Notes: a model not told the origin generated them from the letters alone. DNA of 64,000 nucleotides from Streptomyces lichenis (GCF_023218175.1 NZ_JALPTH010000015.1:1-64000), one strand, 5' to 3'. Positions 16,114-25,158 are shown, numbered from the stretch's first letter. Made by a program: numbers and translations.

Positions 16114-18711
16114 TCACTTGCGCATGACCTCCGGCTCGTGGCGGCGCAGCAGCCGCGCCACGACGATCCCGCACAGCACGCCGAGGGCGAGCAGGATGCC
16201 CATGTCGAAGACCCACACGCCGAGCTCGTGGTCCCAGAGCGGGTCGGTGTCGGTGGGGTCGTCCTGGTTGGGGAAGAGGACGTTCAGCTGGGCGGTGGCG
16301 CCGGCCGCGGCGACCGCCCAGCGGGACGGCATCAGGTAGGAGAGCTCGTTGACGCCCACCTGGCCGTGCAGGGTGAACAGGCAGCCGGTGAAGACGACCT
16401 GGATGATCGCGAACATCACCAGCAGCGGCATGGTCTTCTCGGCGGTCTTCACCAGCGAGGAGATGATCAGGCCGAACATCATCGCGGTGAAGCCCAGCGC
16501 CATGATCGGCAGGGTCAGCTCCAGCAGGACCAGCGAGGAGCCGAAGATCAGCCCCTCGTCGGGGAGGTCGCGCAGACCGAAGCCTATACCGCCGATGATC
16601 GCGCCCTGGAGCACGGTGATCATGCCCAGGACGATCACCTTGGACATCAGATAGGCGGAGCGGGACAGGCCGGTGGCACGTTCCCGTTCGTAGATGACCC
16701 GTTCCTTGATCAGTTCTCGTACGGAGTTGGCCGCACCGGCGAAGCAGGCGCCCACCGCCAGGATCAGCAGGATGACCGCCGCGCTGCCGTTGGGCCCGCG
16801 CGGGCCGGGCCGCAGCCCGAAGTCGGAGCTGACCAGCACGGAGACCGTGCCCAGCACCGCCGGCAGGATCACCATCAGGGCCATGAAGCCCTTGTCGGAG
16901 GCGATCACCGACAGATAGCGCCGGATCAGCGTGAGCAGCTGGGCGCCCCAGCCCTGCGGCTTGGGCGGCCGCATCGCCTGCGCGGACGGCATCTGCACGG
17001 ACTGCGGGGCCTGGCTGTCGATGTCCGCCGCGTACAGCTGGTAGTGCTGCGAGCCCTTCCAGCGGCCCGCCCAGTCGTAGTCGCGGTAGTTCTCGAACGC
17101 CGAGAAGACGTCCGCCCAGGACTCGTAGCCGAAGAAGTTCAGCGCCTCCTCCGGCGGGCCGAAGTAGGCCACCGAACCGCCGGGCGCCATGACCAGCAGC
17201 TTGTCGCAGAGCGCCAGCTCGGCGACGGAGTGGGTGACCACCAGGACGGTGCGGCCGTCGTCGGCGAGCCCGCGCAGCAGCTGCATCACATCGCGGTCCA
17301 TGCCCGGGTCCAGCCCGGAGGTGGGCTCGTCCAGGAAGATCAGCGACGGCTTGGTCAGCAGCTCCAGGGCGACCGAGACGCGCTTGCGCTGGCCGCCGGA
17401 GAGCGCGGTGATCTTCTTGTTCTTGTGGATGTCGAGCTTGAGCTCGCGCAGCACCTCGTCGATCCGGGCCTCGCGCTCCTGCGCGGTGGTGTCGGCGGGG
17501 AAGCGCAGCTTGGCCGCGTACTTCAGCGCCGTCCGGACGGTCAGCTCCTTGTGCAGGATGTCGTCCTGCGGCACCAGCCCGATGCGCTGGCGCAGCTCGG
17601 CGAACTGCTTGTAGAGGTTGCGGTTGTCGTAGAGGACATCGCCCTCGTTCGCCGGGCGGTAGCCGGTGAGCGCCTTCAGCAGCGTGGACTTGCCGGAGCC
17701 GGACGGGCCGATGACCGCGACCAGCGACTTCTCCGGTACGCCGAAGGAGACGTCCCGCAGGATCTGCTTGCCGCCGTCGACGGTGACGGTGAGGTGGCGG
17801 GCCGAGAAGGAGACCTCGCCGGTGTCGACGAACTCCTCCAGCCGGTCCCCCACCAGCCGGAACGTCGAGTGGCCGACGCCGACGATGTCGCCCGCGCCGA
17901 TCAGTGCGGTGCCGGACTTGGCGAGCGGCTGGCCGTTGACGTAGGTGCCGTTGTGCGAGCCCAGGTCGCGGATCTCGAAGCGGCCGTCGGGGGTGGCGTG
18001 GAAGTCGGCGTGGTGGCGGGAGACCTGGAGGTCGGAGACGACCAGGTCGTTCTCCAGCGCACGGCCGATCCGCATCACCCGGCCGAGGGCCACCTGGTGG
18101 AAGGTGGTGGGGCTGCGGTCGCCGTAGGCCGGCCCGCCACCGTCCTGGCCGGGGCCCGGCTGGCCGGGGGCCTTGCTCACCTGGGGCGGGACCTGCCCCT
18201 GCGCCGGGGGCTGCTGCCAGTCGGAGGACGCCGGCGCCTGGGGCGGGACCCCGGCCCCGGCCTGGGCGTGCGGCGCCTGGGCGTGCGGGGCGGCGGCCGG
18301 CTGCTGCCAGTGCGGCTGCTGCGCCGGGGCCTCCGGTGCGTGCGACTGCGACTGCGGCCGCTGCGCCTGCGGGGCCGCGGTGCCCGCGTACGCCCCGGTG
18401 CCGGCCCCGGCCGGGCTCACGGTGAGCCGGGGGCCGTCGGTGGCGTTGCCCAGGTGCACGGGCGAGCCCGGTACCAGTTCCGCCTGCGCCACCCGCTGGC
18501 CCTGCGCGTAGGTGCCGTTGGTCGAGCCGTGGTCCGAGATGACCCAACCCCGGCCGCTCCAGGTGAGGGTGGCGTGCCGCCACGAGACCCTGGCGTCGTC
18601 GATCACCACGTCGCCCTGCGGGTCGCGTCCCAGGGTGTACGACCTGGACGGATCGAGGGCCCAGGTCCTTCCGTTCAGTTCCAGTACGAGTTCCGGCACT
18701 CCATGCCCCAC
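16114..18711 (-). CDS. Double-FHA-domain ABC transporter (ATPase-permease fusion, ABCG/ABC-2 type)
   Basis: This is an 865-residue fusion. An N-terminal FHA domain (YTLGRDPQGDVVIDDARVSWRHA, about 25-90) is followed by a Gln/Pro/Ala linker (about 110-195). A second FHA domain (RIGRALENDLVVSDLQVSRHHA...SHNGTYVNG, about 210-290) precedes the ATPase (GPSGSGKST about residue 340, LSGGQRKRVSVALELL, FLDEPTSGLDP). A C-terminal ABC-2 permease with about six helices (600-850) completes it. FHA domains bind phosphothreonine, so export is probably controlled by Ser/Thr kinases, as for related mycobacterial transporters such as Rv1747. The ATG giving MGHGVPELVLEL is used. Its substrate is unknown. Confidence 0.93.
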   Translation of the reverse strand: MGHGVPELVLELNGRTWALDPSRSYTLGRDPQGDVVIDDARVSWRHATLTWSGRGWVISDHGSTNGTYAQGQRVAQAELVPGSPVHLGNATDGPRLTVSPAGAGTGAYAGTAAPQAQRPQSQSHAPEAPAQQPHWQQPAAAPHAQAPHAQAGAGVPPQAPASSDWQQPPAQGQVPPQVSKAPGQPGPGQDGGGPAYGDRSPTTFHQVALGRVMRIGRALENDLVVSDLQVSRHHADFHATPDGRFEIRDLGSHNGTYVNGQPLAKSGTALIGAGDIVGVGHSTFRLVGDRLEEFVDTGEVSFSARHLTVTVDGGKQILRDVSFGVPEKSLVAVIGPSGSGKSTLLKALTGYRPANEGDVLYDNRNLYKQFAELRQRIGLVPQDDILHKELTVRTALKYAAKLRFPADTTAQEREARIDEVLRELKLDIHKNKKITALSGGQRKRVSVALELLTKPSLIFLDEPTSGLDPGMDRDVMQLLRGLADDGRTVLVVTHSVAELALCDKLLVMAPGGSVAYFGPPEEALNFFGYESWADVFSAFENYRDYDWAGRWKGSQHYQLYAADIDSQAPQSVQMPSAQAMRPPKPQGWGAQLLTLIRRYLSVIASDKGFMALMVILPAVLGTVSVLVSSDFGLRPGPRGPNGSAAVILLILAVGACFAGAANSVRELIKERVIYERERATGLSRSAYLMSKVIVLGMITVLQGAIIGGIGFGLRDLPDEGLIFGSSLVLLELTLPIMALGFTAMMFGLIISSLVKTAEKTMPLLVMFAIIQVVFTGCLFTLHGQVGVNELSYLMPSRWAVAAAGATAQLNVLFPNQDDPTDTDPLWDHELGVWVFDMGILLALGVLCGIVVARLLRRHEPEVMRK

Positions 18712-18995
18712 TAGTCGTCCCCCGAGTGTCTCCCCCCTGAGGGAGGCTGGGGATGTCGAACATCCTGGGGAACTATTTCAGGCCCGGTCCCCTATTCGAA
18801 AGTCGGGCGATGCGGGGGCCGGTTCGCGATCCGCGTGGGGCGGTGCCGCGGGGTGTACGCCTTGTGCGGGTTCGGGCCCCGCTGTCCGGGCGGTCCGGCG
18901 CCGTCCCGGCTGCCCGACCGCCTGCGCCGCCCGGCTGTCCGGTACGCGGGATGCGGAATCGCCCGGGCGCAGGGGCCGGATACGGTGGGAGGACC

Positions 18996-20279
18996 ATGAG
19001 CGCTTCGCAGACCTCCGAGGTCCCCGCCGACGTCCCCACCCTTCTCGTCAAGATCTTCGGGAAGGACCGGCCCGGGATCACCGCCGGGCTCTTCGACACC
19101 CTGGCCGCCTACTCCCTCGACGTGGTCGACATCGAGCAGGTCGTCACCCGTGGCCGGATCGTGCTGTGCGCGCTGGTCACCGCGCCGGCCGCGGGCGGCG
19201 AGGGCGGGCTGCGGGCCACCGTGCACAGCTGGGCCGAGTCGCTCGGACTCCAGGCGGAGATCATCTCCGGCCGGGGCGACAACCGGCCGCGCGGGATGGG
19301 CCGCTCCCATGTGACCGTTCTGGGCAACCCGCTGACCTCGGAGAAGACGGCGGCCATAGCGTCCGCGATCACCGCCACCGGCGGCAACATCGACCGTATC
19401 TTCCGGCTCGCCAAATACCCGGTGACGGCGGTGGAGTTCGCGGTGTCGGGCGCCGACACCGGGCTGCTCCGCACCACGCTCGCCACCCAGTCGCACGAGA
19501 TCGGGGTGGACATCGCGGTGGTGGCGTCCGGGTTGCAGCGCAGGGCGCAGCGGCTGGTCGTCATGGACGTGGACTCGACGCTCATCCAGGACGAGGTGAT
19601 CGAGCTCTTCGCGGCGCACGCCGGCTGCGAGGCGGAGGTCGCCGAGGTGACCGAGCGGGCGATGCGCGGGGAGTTGGACTTCGAGCAGTCGCTGCACGCG
19701 CGGGTGGCCCTGCTGGCCGGGCTGGACGCCTCGGTGGTGGAGAAGGTACGGGCCGAGGTGCGGCTGACACCGGGCGCCCGCACGCTGATCCGCACCCTGA
19801 AGCGGCTGGGCTACCAGGTGGGGGTGGTCTCGGGCGGCTTCACCCAGGTCACCGACGACCTGAAGGGGCGTCTGGGGCTGGACTTCGCCTCCGCCAACAC
19901 CCTGGAGATCGTGGACGGGCAGCTGACCGGGCGGGTGGTCGGCGAGGTGGTGGACCGGGCGGGCAAGGCCCGGCTGCTGCGGCGGTTCGCCGCCGAGGCG
20001 GGGGTGCCGCTGGCCCAGACGGTGGCGATCGGCGACGGCGCCAACGACCTGGACATGCTCAACACGGCCGGGCTCGGGGTGGCGTTCAACGCCAAGCCCG
20101 TGGTCCGCCGCGCCGCCCACGCCGCGGTCAATGTGCCGTTCCTGGACACGGTGCTGTATCTGCTGGGCATCACCCGCGAGGAGGTCGAATCCGCGGACGC
20201 GGAGGCCGGAGACGGGGACGAGGACGACGGGTACGGGGACGACAGGTACGCAGACGCGGAGGACCGGGCCGGACAGTAG
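18996..20279 (+). CDS. serB: Phosphoserine phosphatase SerB with ACT-type regulatory domains
   Basis: This 427-residue enzyme performs the last step of serine synthesis (phosphoserine to serine). The N-terminal ACT domain (KIFGKDRPGITAGLFDTLA, about 18-90) and a second ACT-like unit (HVTVLGNPLTSEK, about 104-175) are likely serine sensors. The HAD phosphatase core has motif I DVDSTLIQDE with nucleophile D191, motif II in VVSGGFTQV, and motif IV GDGANDLDMLN. The acidic low-complexity tail (DEDDGYGDDRYADAED) is unusual but harmless. The start is fixed by GGGAGG six bases before the ATG. It is a single gene followed by a repeat-rich gap. Confidence 0.96.
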   Translation: MSASQTSEVPADVPTLLVKIFGKDRPGITAGLFDTLAAYSLDVVDIEQVVTRGRIVLCALVTAPAAGGEGGLRATVHSWAESLGLQAEIISGRGDNRPRGMGRSHVTVLGNPLTSEKTAAIASAITATGGNIDRIFRLAKYPVTAVEFAVSGADTGLLRTTLATQSHEIGVDIAVVASGLQRRAQRLVVMDVDSTLIQDEVIELFAAHAGCEAEVAEVTERAMRGELDFEQSLHARVALLAGLDASVVEKVRAEVRLTPGARTLIRTLKRLGYQVGVVSGGFTQVTDDLKGRLGLDFASANTLEIVDGQLTGRVVGEVVDRAGKARLLRRFAAEAGVPLAQTVAIGDGANDLDMLNTAGLGVAFNAKPVVRRAAHAAVNVPFLDTVLYLLGITREEVESADAEAGDGDEDDGYGDDRYADAEDRAGQ

Positions 20280-21432
20280 GGGCCGCGCCCCGGCCCGAAG
20301 CGGTACGGGGTGGGGCGGGGCCCGGCGGCGGTCACGGAGGACGCGGGCCGAGGCCGCCGCCCGGCCGCCCTGGGCGATGCCGGGGCGACGGTCGCGGGCG
20401 GGTGGCCGGGGGCAGGAGCAGGGGCGGCGGGCCGGGGCGGGCGAGCCGCATGGGGCACGCGCGGGGCCGACGGTCGCGGGGAGTGGCCAGGGCCAGGAGC
20501 AGAGGCGACGGGCCGGGGCGGGCGGGCCCCATGGAGTACGCGCGGGGCCGACGGTCGCGGGGTACGGGCGGGGCCGACAGTCGCGGGGTACGGGGCTGAG
20601 ACCCGGAGCCGGGGGCCGCGAGCGGGACGGCGGACAGGGCCGGTGGACGGGGAGTGCAGGCCGCCCGGCCACTTTCGCCGATGCCGGGGAGTATGGGGTC
20701 CGGCCGGGGCGGGCGGGCCGCATGGGTACGCGCGGGGCCAACGGTCGCGGGGTACGGGGCCGAGGCCCGGAGCCGGGGGCCGGAGCCCGGAGCCGGGGGC
20801 CGCGAGCGGGACGGCGGACAGGGCCGGCCGACAGGGAGTGCGGGCCGCATGGGTACGCGCGGGGCCGACGGTCGCGGGGTACGGGGCTGAGACCCGGAGC
20901 CCGGGGCCGCGCGCGGGGACGGCGGACAGGGCCGGTGGACGGGGAGTGTGGGCTGGCCGGCCGTGGGGGCAGGCCGCAGACGCGGAAGCCGGAGACGCGC
21001 GAGACGCGAAGGCGGGCAGCAGGGCCGCCCCACCGCGGAGCCCAGCCCGGGACAGACGCCCACGGACCCGTAGGCGCGTAGGCCCGTGGGACGGCCCCGG
21101 GCCCTAGGCCCGTACGGCCCGTGGCGGCCGTCGCCGGGACCGGCGGGCGGCGCCCGGCGGTCCTGTCTGTGCGGCTGCGCCGACCAGGCGGGGCGCCGCG
21201 TACCGAGGCGGTGGGGTGACGCGTACCAAGGCGGCGGGCCGACCGGGGGCTGGGCATGACGGCCGATGGCGACGGTCGGCGCCGCTGTCGGCGGGTACGG
21301 CGCCGCCGCACACCCCGGCGGTGACGTGGAACTCGGCAGTGGCGAACCGGGCGGCCCAGCTCGGGGCCGGGTCGTCACCCTCGCCCGTCAGCGCGTGGTG
21401 GGCGTGACCGGCCCGGGCAGGCCCGGGGCGCC
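20280..21432. repeat. G-rich gap with about 110-150-base direct repeats
   Basis: This 1.15 kb between convergent serB and the SixA-like gene has no frame with normal coding bias. It contains at least three approximate direct repeats (about 20530-20665, 20705-20845 and 20845-20955). Each runs from a gggtacgcgcggggccgacggtcgcgg-like segment through acccggagccgggggccgcgagc to ggacggcggacagggccgg. Shorter units such as cgcggggccgacggtcgcgggg recur from about 20460. The plus strand is strongly G-biased, which could favour R-loops or G-quadruplexes. Confidence 0.75.
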
Positions 21433-21951
21433 TCAGGCGTTCGGGGTCCAGTAGTCGGTGAGGGTGCCGACGCCGATCTCCAGGGACTTCCAGGGGGCGG
21501 TGAAGGAGACCACGGCGAACGCGGCGGTCGGGAAGCCGCCGCGGTTCATCCGGGTCCGGGTGTCGCCCTCGGCGCCGCCGGAGAGTGCCTCGGCGACGGC
21601 GTGCATGCCGGGGTTGTGGCCGATGACCAGCAGGTCGCGGACGTCCTCGGGGGTCTCGTTGAGCAGCGCGATGATCTCGCCGGCGGAGGCCTCGTACAGC
21701 CGCTCCTCGTAGACGGTCCGAGGCCGGTCGGACAGCTCCTGCACGGCGAGCTTCCAGGTCTCCCGGGTCCGGGTCGCGGTGGAGCACAGGGCCAGGCCGA
21801 AGGGGATGCCGGTCTCGGCGAGCCGGCGGCCGGCGACCGGGGCGTCCTTGCGGCCGCGCTCGGCGAGCGGCCGCTCGTGGTCGGACACCTGCGGCCAGTC
21901 GGCCTTGGCATGCCGGAGGAGCACGATCCTGCGGGGTGTGTCGGCGCTCAT
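21433..21951 (-). CDS. SixA-like histidine phosphatase
   Basis: This is a 172-residue protein of the histidine-phosphatase (phosphoglycerate-mutase-like) superfamily, SixA branch. The catalytic RHA motif is at residues 12-14 (VLLRHAKADWP), the second arginine region is STATRTRETW, and the second histidine lies in LLVIGHNPGM. SixA of E. coli removes phosphate from histidine phosphotransfer proteins. The small single-domain size fits, but the substrate here is unknown. There is no signal peptide. The ATG giving MSADTPRRIVLL fits the family. Confidence 0.9.
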   Translation of the reverse strand: MSADTPRRIVLLRHAKADWPQVSDHERPLAERGRKDAPVAGRRLAETGIPFGLALCSTATRTRETWKLAVQELSDRPRTVYEERLYEASAGEIIALLNETPEDVRDLLVIGHNPGMHAVAEALSGGAEGDTRTRMNRGGFPTAAFAVVSFTAPWKSLEIGVGTLTDYWTPNA

Positions 21952-22003
21952 GTCTCCCAGCTTCGCATGAAACCCGCCCGTGGGCGTGGGGCGTTGGCCG
22001 TGG

Positions 22004-22210
22004 TCAGGGCGTGAGGGTCTGCTGTATCCGCTGGAGCACCCGGCCGACCTCGGCGTCGCCGCGGGCCGCGGGCGCTCCGGGGCCGGTGGCCATCAGGGCG
22101 AGCAGGGCCGTGAAGACGAGGACCGGGAGCGCGGCCGCCCACCAGGGTAGCCGGGTGCCGGGGGCGATGGGGGGCGCGGGGGAAACGCCCTGATGGGTGC
22201 GGGCCGACAT
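22004..22210 (-). CDS. Small predicted membrane protein, unknown
   Basis: This is a 68-residue protein with a proline-rich cytosolic N-terminus, one clear membrane helix (LPWWAAALPVLVFTALLALMA, about residues 23-43) and a short charged helix at the end (AEVGRVLQRIQQTL). The start is set by GGAGGC four bases before the ATG. Codon bias is strongly coding. I do not recognise it. It lies between the SixA-like gene and the MFS locus on the same strand, but is spaced from both, so no operon is implied. Confidence 0.65.
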   Translation of the reverse strand: MSARTHQGVSPAPPIAPGTRLPWWAAALPVLVFTALLALMATGPGAPAARGDAEVGRVLQRIQQTLTP

Positions 22211-22407
22211 GGCGCCTCCGTGGTCCGGTCCGTGGCGGTGGGAAGATCGCCGGGCGACGCCAGGTGCCGGACGTCTCCCGGTGATCTCCACGCTACGGAG
22301 CCGGTGCCCCCGTTCCCATCCGGCAGACCACCTACTTCACCCTGAGGCCGGCCCCCTAGTGGGGGCTGGGGTTGTCCCCCGCAACCATGGGCGGTCTCGG
22401 CCCCAGG

Positions 22408-22436
22408 GCTCAGGCCTCAGGCCTCAGGCCTCAGGG
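22408..22436. repeat. Four tandem copies of a 7-base unit
   Basis: A ctcaggc/gcctcag unit repeats four times and runs over the stop codon of the small gene at 22431. The gap just before it (22351-22366) holds a GCCCCC-tagt-GGGGGC hairpin. Confidence 0.8.
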
Positions 22437-22553
22437 GGAGACGAGGGTGGCGATGATGCCGATCACCGTGCCGATGGCGAGCATCGCGCCGAAGACGAGG
22501 AGGAGCTTCTTCTGGCCGTTCTGCGGATTCGGGTCGAGCACAGGCTGCTGCAT
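22431..22553 (-). CDS. SGM_5486-family transporter-associated mini-protein
   Basis: This is a 40-residue protein with a polar head (MQQPVLDPNPQNGQKK) and one membrane helix (LLLVFGAMLAIGTVIGIIATLV). I recognise it as the small family annotated as transporter-associated in Streptomyces, always found next to CynX/NimT-type MFS exporters. Here it lies 17 bases downstream of exactly such a gene, on the same strand. It probably binds or stabilises the exporter in the membrane, which is inference. The tandem 7-base repeat runs through its stop codon. Confidence 0.8.
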   Translation of the reverse strand: MQQPVLDPNPQNGQKKLLLVFGAMLAIGTVIGIIATLVSP

Positions 22554-22570
22554 GCGCCCAGTCTCGCACC

Positions 22571-23884
22571 TCACCCCTCGTCCTCGATCGTCCGGTCCCG
22601 TCCGGCCAGCACGCCCACGACCATCTGCGGCACCATCAGCGCGGCCATCAGCGTCAGCGGCAGGTCCCAGCCGCCGCTGTGCTCGTAGAGGGTGCCGACC
22701 AGGATGGGGCCCGGGATGGAGATCAGATAGCCGACGCTCTGGGCGAAGGCGGAGAGCCGGACCACCCCGGCACCGGTCCGCGAGCGCATGCCGATCATGG
22801 TGAGGGCCAGCGGGAAGGCGCAGTTCGAGACGCCCAGCAGCACCGCCCAGACCCAGGCCCCGCCCGCCGGGGCGAGGTGCAGTCCGGCGTACCCGGTCAG
22901 GCCGCACAGGGCCAGCGCGACCACGATCGGCCCCTGGTTGCGCATCCGGGTGGCGAGCCGGGGGATGACGAAGGCCAGCGGCACGCCCATGACCATGGTG
23001 ACGGCCAGCAGCACTCCGGCGGTGCCGGCGGAGACCCCGGCGTCCCGGAAGATCTGCGGCATCCAGCCCATGGTGATGTACGCGCCGGTGGCCTGGAGTC
23101 CGAAGAAGCAGGCGAGCGCCCAGGCGGTGCGGCTGCGGGCCATCCGGAGGGCGGGAGCCTCCGGAGCCGTAGCCGGGCCGGATGCCTGAGGGGCCTCCGG
23201 GGTGTCTTCGGCCGCCCGGACGCGGGTGCGGGCGAGTGGCAGCCAGACCGCGACGGCCAGCACGCCGAGGCCGGCCCAGACGCCGAGCCCGAGGCGCCAG
23301 TCGCCGCCGAGTGCCTGGGTGAGCGGCACGGTGGCGGCCGCCGCCAGGGAGGTGCCGAGGGCCAGCGACATGGAGTACAGGCCGGTCATGGTGCCGACCC
23401 GGTCCGGGAAGTACCGCTTGACGATCACCGGCATCAGGACGTTGCTGAGCGCGATGCCCATCAGCGCGAGGGCGCTGGCGGCCAGGAAGGCGGCCGTCCC
23501 GCCGGCGAAGGGCCGCAGCAGCAGCCCGGCGGTGATGGCGGCCATGCCGGCGAGGACCACCCTGCCCGGGCCGAGGCGCCGGGAGAGCCGGGGCGCGAGG
23601 GAGCCGAAGACGGCGAAGCAGAGCGGTGGCACCGAGGTGAGCAGTCCGGCCGTGCCACCGCTCATGTGGAGTCCGTCGCGGACCTCCTCCAGCAGGGCGC
23701 CGAGGCTGGTGATGGCCGGGCGGAGGTTGAGCGCGGCGAGGACGAGTCCGGCCATCAGCAGCCGGGTGAGCCAGCCCGCAGACGGCCGCGGCGCCTTCGC
23801 CGCCACCGGGGAGGCCGGGGCGGCAGGGGAGGGCGGGGCGAGAGTGGCGGCGGTGGTCGCGGAGGTCTGCTGCGGGTCGGACAT
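22571..23884 (-). CDS. CynX/NimT-family MFS transporter
   Basis: This is a 437-residue, 12-helix major-facilitator protein of the cyanate/nitroimidazole (CynX/NimT) group. After a Pro/Ala-rich 40-residue cytosolic start, the first helix carries LVLAALNLRPAITSLGALLEE, the family hallmark. A charged loop (ARTRVRAAEDTPEAPQASG) separates the halves. The substrate is unknown, and relatives export cyanate or 2-nitroimidazole. It is divergent from a GntR regulator across a 74-base gap with a perfect dyad, and cotranscribed with the mini-protein at 22431. Confidence 0.92.
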   Translation of the reverse strand: MSDPQQTSATTAATLAPPSPAAPASPVAAKAPRPSAGWLTRLLMAGLVLAALNLRPAITSLGALLEEVRDGLHMSGGTAGLLTSVPPLCFAVFGSLAPRLSRRLGPGRVVLAGMAAITAGLLLRPFAGGTAAFLAASALALMGIALSNVLMPVIVKRYFPDRVGTMTGLYSMSLALGTSLAAAATVPLTQALGGDWRLGLGVWAGLGVLAVAVWLPLARTRVRAAEDTPEAPQASGPATAPEAPALRMARSRTAWALACFFGLQATGAYITMGWMPQIFRDAGVSAGTAGVLLAVTMVMGVPLAFVIPRLATRMRNQGPIVVALALCGLTGYAGLHLAPAGGAWVWAVLLGVSNCAFPLALTMIGMRSRTGAGVVRLSAFAQSVGYLISIPGPILVGTLYEHSGGWDLPLTLMAALMVPQMVVGVLAGRDRTIEDEG

Positions 23885-23897
23885 GACCCCATCATAG

Positions 23898-23912
23898 AAT
23901 CATGGGATGATT
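23898..23912. promoter_or_regulatory. Perfect dyad AATCAT-GGG-ATGATT, probable GntR operator
   Basis: AATCAT (23898-23903) and ATGATT (23907-23912) are exact inverted copies separated by GGG. The site is 13 bases upstream of the MFS start and 46 upstream of the regulator start. Short dyads of this size in a divergent promoter are typical binding sites for FadR-type GntR proteins, so the neighbouring regulator is the obvious binder. The AT-rich half-sites stand out in this genome. Confidence 0.7.
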
Positions 23913-23958
23913 GGTTGTCCAGCTCGTCAGCCACTCCCGTCGTCCGCCAAGGAGCACC

Positions 23959-24765
23959 ATGGCTCTCAGCTCGCCCCGCCGATCGGGGCTGTCCGACCAG
24001 GTGATCGCCGCCCTGCGCGGCCAGATCACGTCCGGCGAGTGGCCGGTCGGTTCGCGCATCCCCACCGAGCCCGAGCTGGTCGAGCAGCTGGGGGTGGCCC
24101 GCAACACGGTCCGCGAGGCGGTCCGGGCACTCGCCCACAACGGGCTGCTGGACATCCGGCAGGGCTCGGGCACCTATGTCATCGCCACCAGCGAGCTGGC
24201 CGGGGTGATGCACCGGCGGTTCGCCGGGGCCGATCCGCGCCATGTCGCCGAGCTGCGCTCCACCCTGGAGTCCTCGGCGGCCCGGCTGGCCGCCGCCCGC
24301 CGCACCGAGCGGGACCTGCGGGCGCTCGACGCGCTCCTGGAGCGCCGGGAGGACGCCTGGCAGGCCGGGGACGCCGAGCTGTTCGTGCAGGTGGACGCGG
24401 CGTTCCACCAGGCCGTGGTGACAGCCTCGCACAACGAGGTGCTGTCGGAGGTCTACGCCGACCTGGGGCATCTGCTGCGGGACTGGCTCCGGGCCGATGT
24501 GGGCGAGGAGCTGCGGCCGGAGAACCACATGGACCACGCCCGGCTGGTGGAGGCGATCCGGGCCGGCGACGCGGAGCTGGCGGAGTCGGAGGCGGCGGGC
24601 TATCCGTTCCTCTGCCTGCGGGCGCCGGCGGGCACGGGCACGGCGACGGATGCCGGCACGGGCACGGGCACGGCAGCGGACACCGGCCCGGGCGTGGCAG
24701 CGGAAACCGGCCCGGGTGCGGGATCGGCCGCGGACGTCGCCGCTCCCCCGGCGCCTGCCGGGTGA
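23959..24765 (+). CDS. GntR-family (FadR/FCD) transcriptional regulator
   Basis: This is a 268-residue regulator. The winged helix-turn-helix (about residues 8-75) contains LSDQVIAALRGQITSGEWPVGS, PELVEQLGVARNTVREAVRAL and the wing DIRQGSGTYV. An all-helical FCD effector domain follows (about 90-215), with aspartate/histidine residues in ELFVQVDAAFHQAVV and NHMDHARLVEAI that normally bind metal and a carboxylate ligand. The last 50 residues are a Gly/Thr/Ala low-complexity tail encoded by hexamer-like repeats, which is odd for the family. The start is set by AGGAG before ATG 23959. It likely represses or activates the divergent MFS gene. Confidence 0.93.
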   Translation: MALSSPRRSGLSDQVIAALRGQITSGEWPVGSRIPTEPELVEQLGVARNTVREAVRALAHNGLLDIRQGSGTYVIATSELAGVMHRRFAGADPRHVAELRSTLESSAARLAAARRTERDLRALDALLERREDAWQAGDAELFVQVDAAFHQAVVTASHNEVLSEVYADLGHLLRDWLRADVGEELRPENHMDHARLVEAIRAGDAELAESEAAGYPFLCLRAPAGTGTATDAGTGTGTAADTGPGVAAETGPGAGSAADVAAPPAPAG

Positions 24766-24774
24766 CCCGCCGCC

Positions 24775-25158
24775 TCAGCCCGCCACCGGCTGGTGGCTGA
24801 GCCAGGCGGTGGTGATCTCCTTCCAGCAGCGGCCGTCGAACTCGGCGTAGCCGGCCGGGGCGATGTCCACGGGCGCTCCGTCGGAGTCGATGTCCCACCA
24901 GCGCGCGCACTCCACATGGAGCTGGACGCGGTCGGTGCGGGGGTAGGGGTTGTGGCAGTACGCGGTCACCCGGGAGCCCTCGACGGAGGTGCGGCAGACC
25001 GCCTCCCGGTCGGCGCGCTCACCGCCGTACGCCCTGGCTCCGAGGGCCCCGCCGGCGAGTACGGCCGTGAGGGCCGCGACGGCCGACAGGGCCGCCGCCG
25101 TCCGGTGCCCCCGGTGGTGCCGTACCCGGCGACCGGCCGGGTGGTGCTTCGTACGCAC
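24775..25158 (-). CDS. Conserved exported/membrane-anchored protein, unknown
   Basis: This is a 127-residue protein with a very basic N-terminus (RTKHHPAGRRVRHHRGHR), one hydrophobic helix (ALSAVAALTAVLAGGALGARA) and a small extracytoplasmic domain. The domain has four cysteines (AVCRTS, AYCHNP, VECARWW, GRCWKEI) that probably form two disulfides. The GTG start has GGAGG about eight bases upstream. I do not recognise the family. It is convergent with the GntR gene (nine-base gap), so it is unlikely to be functionally tied to it. Confidence 0.75.
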   Translation of the reverse strand: MRTKHHPAGRRVRHHRGHRTAAALSAVAALTAVLAGGALGARAYGGERADREAVCRTSVEGSRVTAYCHNPYPRTDRVQLHVECARWWDIDSDGAPVDIAPAGYAEFDGRCWKEITTAWLSHQPVAG

